DNA from: Malus domestica
Taxonomy: Eukaryota; Streptophyta; Magnoliopsida; Rosales; Rosaceae
Assembly: GCF_042453785.1 (NCBI RefSeq)
Contig: NC_091664.1
Span: 3,026,501-3,090,500, forward strand
DNA length: 64,000 bases
Direction of reading: 5' to 3'
The notes beneath the pieces are model-generated. The model ran no database searches and had not been told where the DNA came from. It saw only the letters and a list, made by a program, of their open reading frames with translations. The stretch's first letter is position 1. Each line of letters starts with the position of its first letter. Shown here in pieces: positions 61,011 to 64,000 of the stretch. The translations under genes were made by a program, and so were the position numbers.

Positions 61011-61829
61011 GATGCATAACTCAAACAAAATTCATACTGCTACTTCCAGCTTTTCTGCACATTTTCTAACAGAGTAACGGAGATTAATGAAAAGACATTA
61101 GAACAACGTAACGTAACCCCGTTTTGGGTAATATTTTTACAAATGAATCATCACATTCTGTACAAACTATTTAGCAACGGTTCGATGATGCTTTTCTTCG
61201 CCTTGAAATTATTTGCTAAACCTTCTGAACTCATATCCCTGATCAAGTCCAAGTAGCTCGTTCCCCGGCCAAGTCCCCTACAATGTGAAAGCACATAAAA
61301 CATCATGTTTGCGTAGTTGGCTAAGCTTAATATCTAGCCTTGCATCGATGAACATAATACGATTTTCCTTGCATCTGTCATCAGAGTTTGATCAATTAAG
61401 ATTGATCATACTATTTCAGATCTACAAAAGTTTAAATATCATTCTATTTTTCTACAATAACAAGATCATATTGTTAAACACGTCTGTTACCAGCTACTCC
61501 GTTCAAAAATGAAGATCGTAAACACATGAACCCACCCACGTATATATGAATAGTATGCAGGTATGTGTGCTTGCAGGAAACTTCTGTTTAAGTACATAAA
61601 CATAACATTCACAGTTCGTGTTTGAAGCAGATCCGGATGAGTTTTTTGCCTCGACTGCCAAGGAAGAATAAAAAAAATTCAGTGAACAATTAAAAGAGAG
61701 AGGGACTTACATGAGGCTCCATGAAAAGCAGCCTTAAGACTATTGGACTACTGAACCTGTAAAACAGAAAAAACAATGCACAGAACGGAACAATCTTGAC
61801 TGTAAATTCAGGAATACTTCCAAGCTTAC
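61011..61829. other. Spacer without recognisable genes
   Basis: A+T-rich sequence between the two copies of the dispersed repeat. No exon or RNA gene is visible. Confidence 0.45.
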
Positions 61830-62040
61830 ATGGAATGGGTTAACTGTCACCGTGACATCTAAATCCAATAATGTTTTGACATGTGAAGAAAAACTTACAC
61901 ATGACACTATGTTGTTGGACCAGTGCGCCACGGGGCGTTGAATCTGTTCCATGTATATCTTTATTGTTGTACATGCCCATAGCTTCCACTTTATTAATGA
62001 AAAAAGTAGTTAAACGTAAACTAACACAGCAAGTATTATA
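61830..62040 (+). repeat. Second, uninterrupted copy of the dispersed repeat
   Basis: Compact counterpart of 60105-61010: ggttaactgtcaccgtgaca, then gttccatgtatatctttatt, then cccatagcttccactttatt run on without the two inserts found in the first copy. It lies downstream (3' side) of the minus-strand NAC gene. Confidence 0.7.
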
Positions 62041-62902
62041 GTATTATAGTAAGAGATTGAGTACAAAAAATTACAGTAAGAAAATTGCATTGCAGGCCAA
62101 AAACAGAAAGTCCCTCATCTAATATAGACAAGTTGTTGCTAAGGTGTCAAGACTAAAAATTAAAGAGAGAAAACATACAGTCGAGCAAAAGCCATAGAAG
62201 CAGTGGCAAGAAACATCATAATTGTCCTCATCACCAGAAAAACTAACAACACATTCACAAAAAAGCGAAGAAGAACGGCAAGCATGACATGAAAACTAAA
62301 CACGCCATTCTGACATCAAAATGCAAGTGTAATAAATAGAACACGCACACACTCACACGACCACACATACAGAGGGAGTAATTCAAAGGAACAGAAAGTA
62401 TCAATTTGATTTTCAAATAAAAAGAGATTTGAGTATGGTAATTGAAATCACCAAACCTTGATACCTTCCGGCAGTAGAAATAAACAGAAAGTAAGAAAGT
62501 TGGGCAGAAGAGAATTGTATTATAAGCTTTCAGTGCATTAAAATTGGCACTGATCCTAGAAACACATACATACACAGTGGAAACTGATCATCCAAGGGGT
62601 CACTAGCTTCACCGTTCAACCACGTCCCAGAAAAACTAGAATTTACATAAGGACATGTGTCCTTCGGTACATGAATGGGAGAACACAGTAGACCCGTTGG
62701 CTGCAAAATGAAGAGGCATGCAATGGATCAGTAAGGCAGAGAAGGAAGCCAAGGAAAACACCTACACCAAATTTCTCAATTAACTAAAGAACCAAACAAA
62801 ATAAAATATATACTAAGAAAGACGATTAAAGTTTCTCCTGATAAAAAACTGTGCTTCTGACGCTGTGGAAATTAGACAGCTGCCGTCCCTTCTACATCTC
62901 CT
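62041..62902. other. 3' flank of the NAC gene
   Basis: Probably includes the 3' untranslated region of the minus-strand NAC gene nearest 62902. No other exon with family features could be identified, although alternative downstream exons cannot be excluded. Confidence 0.4.
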
Positions 62903-63979
62903 CTATTGATCATTCACAGAATCGCTCATCCACAAGCAGTCCGTCCAGTATCTGATTCCATCCGACGGTTGGCTGCATTCGTCAATTTGAGGATGTTCTT
63001 GTGGTGATTCACCTTCAACCGTTCCCAACCATTGGTCAAAGCCTAGAAGAAATTCTTCAGCATGTAAAAGAATTTCTTCATCGCTAGTAGTAGCACCATA
63101 TTCACCACCCAAGCATATTGGATCAGAATAAACATCACTCATCAGCGGCACATAATCGTGAACAGAAAAATCGGTCATCTTCACATTGCCGTGAATGTTG
63201 CTTATGCACTCCTGATCATCATTGGCAGTCTCACTAATCATCCTATTTCCTTCATCAGGACTACTGCTTGTACTAGGGCAGTCTTGTAGTTCACCAATGG
63301 CGACCACACTCGCACTAGTATTTGTTTGCGATCCCACTTCTTTTTTTTCTTTCTTAACTGACGGCTTCTCATTCAATTCCTCTGTTCTTGCTCTCTTTCT
63401 CTTAACCGGCGGCTTCTCATTCAATACTTGTTTTCCTGCCCTCTTTACTGGTGGCTTCTCATTGAATTCAGGAGTTGGAACCGAGGAATCCATCCTGTTT
63501 CCACACCTAGACCTCGGATTCCTTTTAAGTCGAGAAAGAACCACCTTTGCGCCAGCAACTGCGCTAGGAAGAAGACTGTACTCTTCCAAGAGCCAGTCGC
63601 CATTGTTCTCAGAGCCTTTGTTTGTATACTTGAAGTGCCGTTTTTCCCCGATTTGATTTCCGTCCAAGCCTAAAACTTTGTCGGAGGATGTTCCGCTCCA
63701 AGTGCCTCCAGCTTCGATCTGGCGTTTGCTGCGGCTGCCGCTAGAACGCAGCTCGTAGAAGAAGAACAAGTCCTGATCGAGTAGGGAATTCCCGCCGAAG
63801 TTTTCCCAAACCACCCAGGGTGGTGTTTGGCCAAAGAGATTGTACTCGTAAATAAAGGGAATTCCCAACGGCTTTCCGGCGAGCGCTCTGACGCGAAGAT
63901 AGGAAGCGACCAATTCTTGATCAGTTGGATGAAACCGACAACCCAACGGCGCACCCCAATAACCCAACGGCATTCCCAT
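62903..63979 (-). CDS. Divergent NAC-domain protein
   Basis: Single-exon ORF of 358 residues. The start is the ATG at 63979, since an in-frame TAA lies 13 bases further upstream (63992-63994). The NAC domain occupies about residues 5-140: GCRFHPTDQELVASYL (subdomain A), GIPFIYEYNLFGQTPPWVVW (B), SRSKRQIEAGGTWSGT (C) and IGEKRHFKYTNKGS..WLLEEYSLL (D). The usual WKATG of subdomain C is replaced by WSGTS, and intron positions common in NAC genes are absent. This suggests a fast-evolving or retro-derived member whose DNA binding may be altered. Downstream, NEKP(P/S)VK is repeated three times among Lys/Arg-rich stretches (likely nuclear localisation), then comes an acidic C-terminal region that could activate transcription. 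No membrane segment. Confidence 0.82.
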   Translation of the reverse strand: MGMPLGYWGAPLGCRFHPTDQELVASYLRVRALAGKPLGIPFIYEYNLFGQTPPWVVWENFGGNSLLDQDLFFFYELRSSGSRSKRQIEAGGTWSGTSSDKVLGLDGNQIGEKRHFKYTNKGSENNGDWLLEEYSLLPSAVAGAKVVLSRLKRNPRSRCGNRMDSSVPTPEFNEKPPVKRAGKQVLNEKPPVKRKRARTEELNEKPSVKKEKKEVGSQTNTSASVVAIGELQDCPSTSSSPDEGNRMISETANDDQECISNIHGNVKMTDFSVHDYVPLMSDVYSDPICLGGEYGATTSDEEILLHAEEFLLGFDQWLGTVEGESPQEHPQIDECSQPSDGIRYWTDCLWMSDSVNDQ

Positions 63980-64000
63980 TTTCAAATGGGATTACAATTC

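Noticed and set aside
63222-63673. Plus-strand ORFs of 144 and 81 residues
   Set aside because: Antisense shadows of the NAC coding sequence.

Overview
The window is plant nuclear DNA. Genes are split by many GT-AG introns into short exons, introns and spacers are A+T-rich, and the spacers are packed with SINE, LINE, MITE, hAT, MULE and LTR debris. Several repeats (the Au-type SINE, the RTE LINE with a TTG tail, and MITEs flanked by clean target-site duplications) look like those of the apple/pear tribe (Rosaceae, Maleae). The genus is an inference from repeat style and could not be checked by a search.

Eight protein-coding genes were reconstructed exon by exon. Reading frame and splice sites close in every one. 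In order: eIF3 subunit h (minus, 12 exons, 2517-7031); an AVT1-like vacuolar amino-acid transporter (plus, 3 exons, 16645-19100); a RIC4-like ROP-interactive CRIB protein (plus, 3 exons, 29475-31366); a clade-E protein phosphatase 2C with an N-myristoylation start (plus, 5 exons, 36361-41300); 15-cis-zeta-carotene isomerase Z-ISO (plus, 4 exons, 42780-45204); a GPI-anchor-type A1 aspartic protease of the A36/A39 kind (plus, 10 exons, 51229-56682); a TPD1-like small secreted cysteine-rich protein (minus, 2 exons, 58494-58996); and a divergent NAC-domain protein (minus, single exon, 62903-63979). They look like unrelated neighbours, as is usual in plant genomes. No operon-like or clustered pathway is visible.

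Mobile DNA fills most of the rest. The most striking element is an 8.3-kb composite (19688-28020) bounded by a perfect 20-bp target-site duplication. It starts with a full-length RTE LINE with an intact 1052-residue ORF, continues into about 4.4 kb of other repeat DNA (a gag-like coiled-coil ORF on the opposite strand, a nested tandem array and an LTR-like end), and finishes with a second, 5'-truncated and frameshifted RTE 3' end carrying the TTG tail. Two further RTE 3' stubs (42 and 89 bp), each with its own duplication, lie in the eIF3h gene and downstream of the RIC gene.

Other clear elements are: an hAT-like element (9628-10561, 8-bp TSD) carrying a decayed fragment of an SRPK kinase gene; a 1.4-kb MULE-type element (46765-48177, long TIRs, 9-bp TSD) with a GC-rich gene-like interior; an hAT-like element (60188-60654); two Au-type SINEs with 20-bp and 15-bp TSDs (16227-16393 and 39536-39709); and several MITE families present in two copies each. 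Exon boundaries are inferred from frame, splice consensus and family knowledge, not from transcripts.
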